Shown here: positions 63,792 to 64,000 of the stretch, one piece after another
Layout: each line of letters opens with the position of its first letter
Position numbering within the stretch: the first letter of the stretch is position 1
NCBI RefSeq assembly: GCF_000812865.1
Contig: NZ_JSYL01000001.1
Coordinates: 124,001-188,000, forward strand
Source of the DNA: Kaistella jeonii
Lineage (GTDB): Bacteria; Bacteroidota; Bacteroidia; Flavobacteriales; Weeksellaceae
DNA length: 64,000 nt
Reading direction: 5' to 3'
Made by a program: the position numbers and the translations under genes
The notes under the pieces: model-generated
Told to the model about the DNA's origin: nothing
What the model saw: the letters and a program-made list of their open reading frames with translations, nothing else
The model's database searches: none

Positions 63792-64000
63792 ATGGCACTC
63801 GAGGAATACAATAAAAAGCGGGATTTCGAGCAAACATCTGAACCAAAAGGCAAAAGCGAAAGTGGTAAAGGAAAATTGAAATTTGTCATTCAACGCCACG
63901 CTGCAAGCCGGCTTCATTATGATTTCCGTTTAGAAATGGACGGTGTTTTAAAAAGCTGGGCTATTCCAAAAGGTCCCTCTTTAAATCCGGAAGATAAACG
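63792..64000 (+). CDS. ligD: ATP-dependent DNA ligase D, N-terminal part only (window edge)
   Basis: Open from the ATG at 63792 to the end of the window, 69 codons. The fragment is the start of the 3'-phosphoesterase domain: after a polar leader, [20 protein letters not shown] contains the conserved His-His-Asp cluster, followed by [12 protein letters not shown]. In Bacteroidetes LigD usually continues with the ligase and then the polymerase domain. With Ku directly upstream it repairs double-strand breaks by end joining. Domain order beyond the edge cannot be seen. Confidence 0.93.
   Translation, partial: MALEEYNKKRDFEQTSEPKGKSESGKGKLKFVIQRHAASRLHYDFRLEMDGVLKSWAIPKGPSLNPEDK

Overview
The window is AT-rich and looks like a chromosomal stretch of a flavobacterium, most likely a Chryseobacterium/Kaistella-type member of the Weeksellaceae. 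The basis is: type IX secretion (T9SS) C-terminal sorting domains on three secreted proteins (6363, 19178, 37295); many promoters with the Bacteroidetes -7 box TAnnTTTG and no Shine-Dalgarno sequences; a fused E1 alpha/beta 2-oxoacid dehydrogenase; a DnaE that carries its own DEDDh exonuclease; and the general protein style. The genus is an inference. No phage, transposase, CRISPR array or rRNA operon is visible.

Layout. 1-4349 (minus): a TetR-controlled tripartite drug efflux operon (tetR, outer-membrane factor, membrane fusion protein, DHA2 permease cut by the window edge). 4516-6050 (plus): arsR-arsM arsenic methylation unit followed by a small secreted Cys/His-repeat protein. 6363-8360: a fibronectin/T9SS secreted protein. 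8452-18913: housekeeping genes (dnaE, fused E1, Ca/H antiporter, ligA). 19178-21919: a secreted thermolysin-type protease. 22113-23528: M17 aminopeptidase. 23673-30195: six co-oriented genes with three ATP-grasp or ATP-grasp-like ligases, a GCS2/COG2170 carboxylate-amine ligase, a class I glutamine amidotransferase-fold protein and an alpha/beta hydrolase, closed by a strong terminator. This is the best candidate for an unusual, probably biosynthetic, system. 30575-32734: prolyl oligopeptidase. 32835-33068: a decayed sbcC tail with an in-frame stop. 33253-38944: a DUF2130 coiled-coil/nuclease-like protein, a small unknown, a D-aminoacylase-type amidohydrolase and a secreted phospholipase-D-like protein. 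39326-40714: flavin disulfide reductase. 40981-41340: two tandem initiator tRNA genes, each with its own promoter box and terminator.

41430-48616 (plus) holds tRNA modification, peroxide stress and thioesterase genes, a Cu(I) P-type ATPase with three N-terminal metal-binding modules, and a stress group (DUF892 ferritin-like, PfpI-like, unknown, DUF72). 48618-62860 is mostly minus: polyprenyl synthase; a translationally coupled rlmN-DUF1275-propeller chain below queA; uracil-DNA-glycosylase-family protein; S9 and M1 exported peptidases; small membrane proteins; exonuclease III. 62956-64000 (plus) starts a two-protein NHEJ system, Ku and LigD, the latter cut by the window edge.

Functional themes: metal and toxicant defence (efflux, arsenic methylation, copper export), secreted or periplasmic protein and peptide degradation (M4, M1, two S9, M17, D-aminoacylase) that fits a peptide-eating lifestyle, and DNA repair (LigA, LigD/Ku, exonuclease III, glycosylase). 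All functional calls come from reading the sequence and recalling families; no database search was run.
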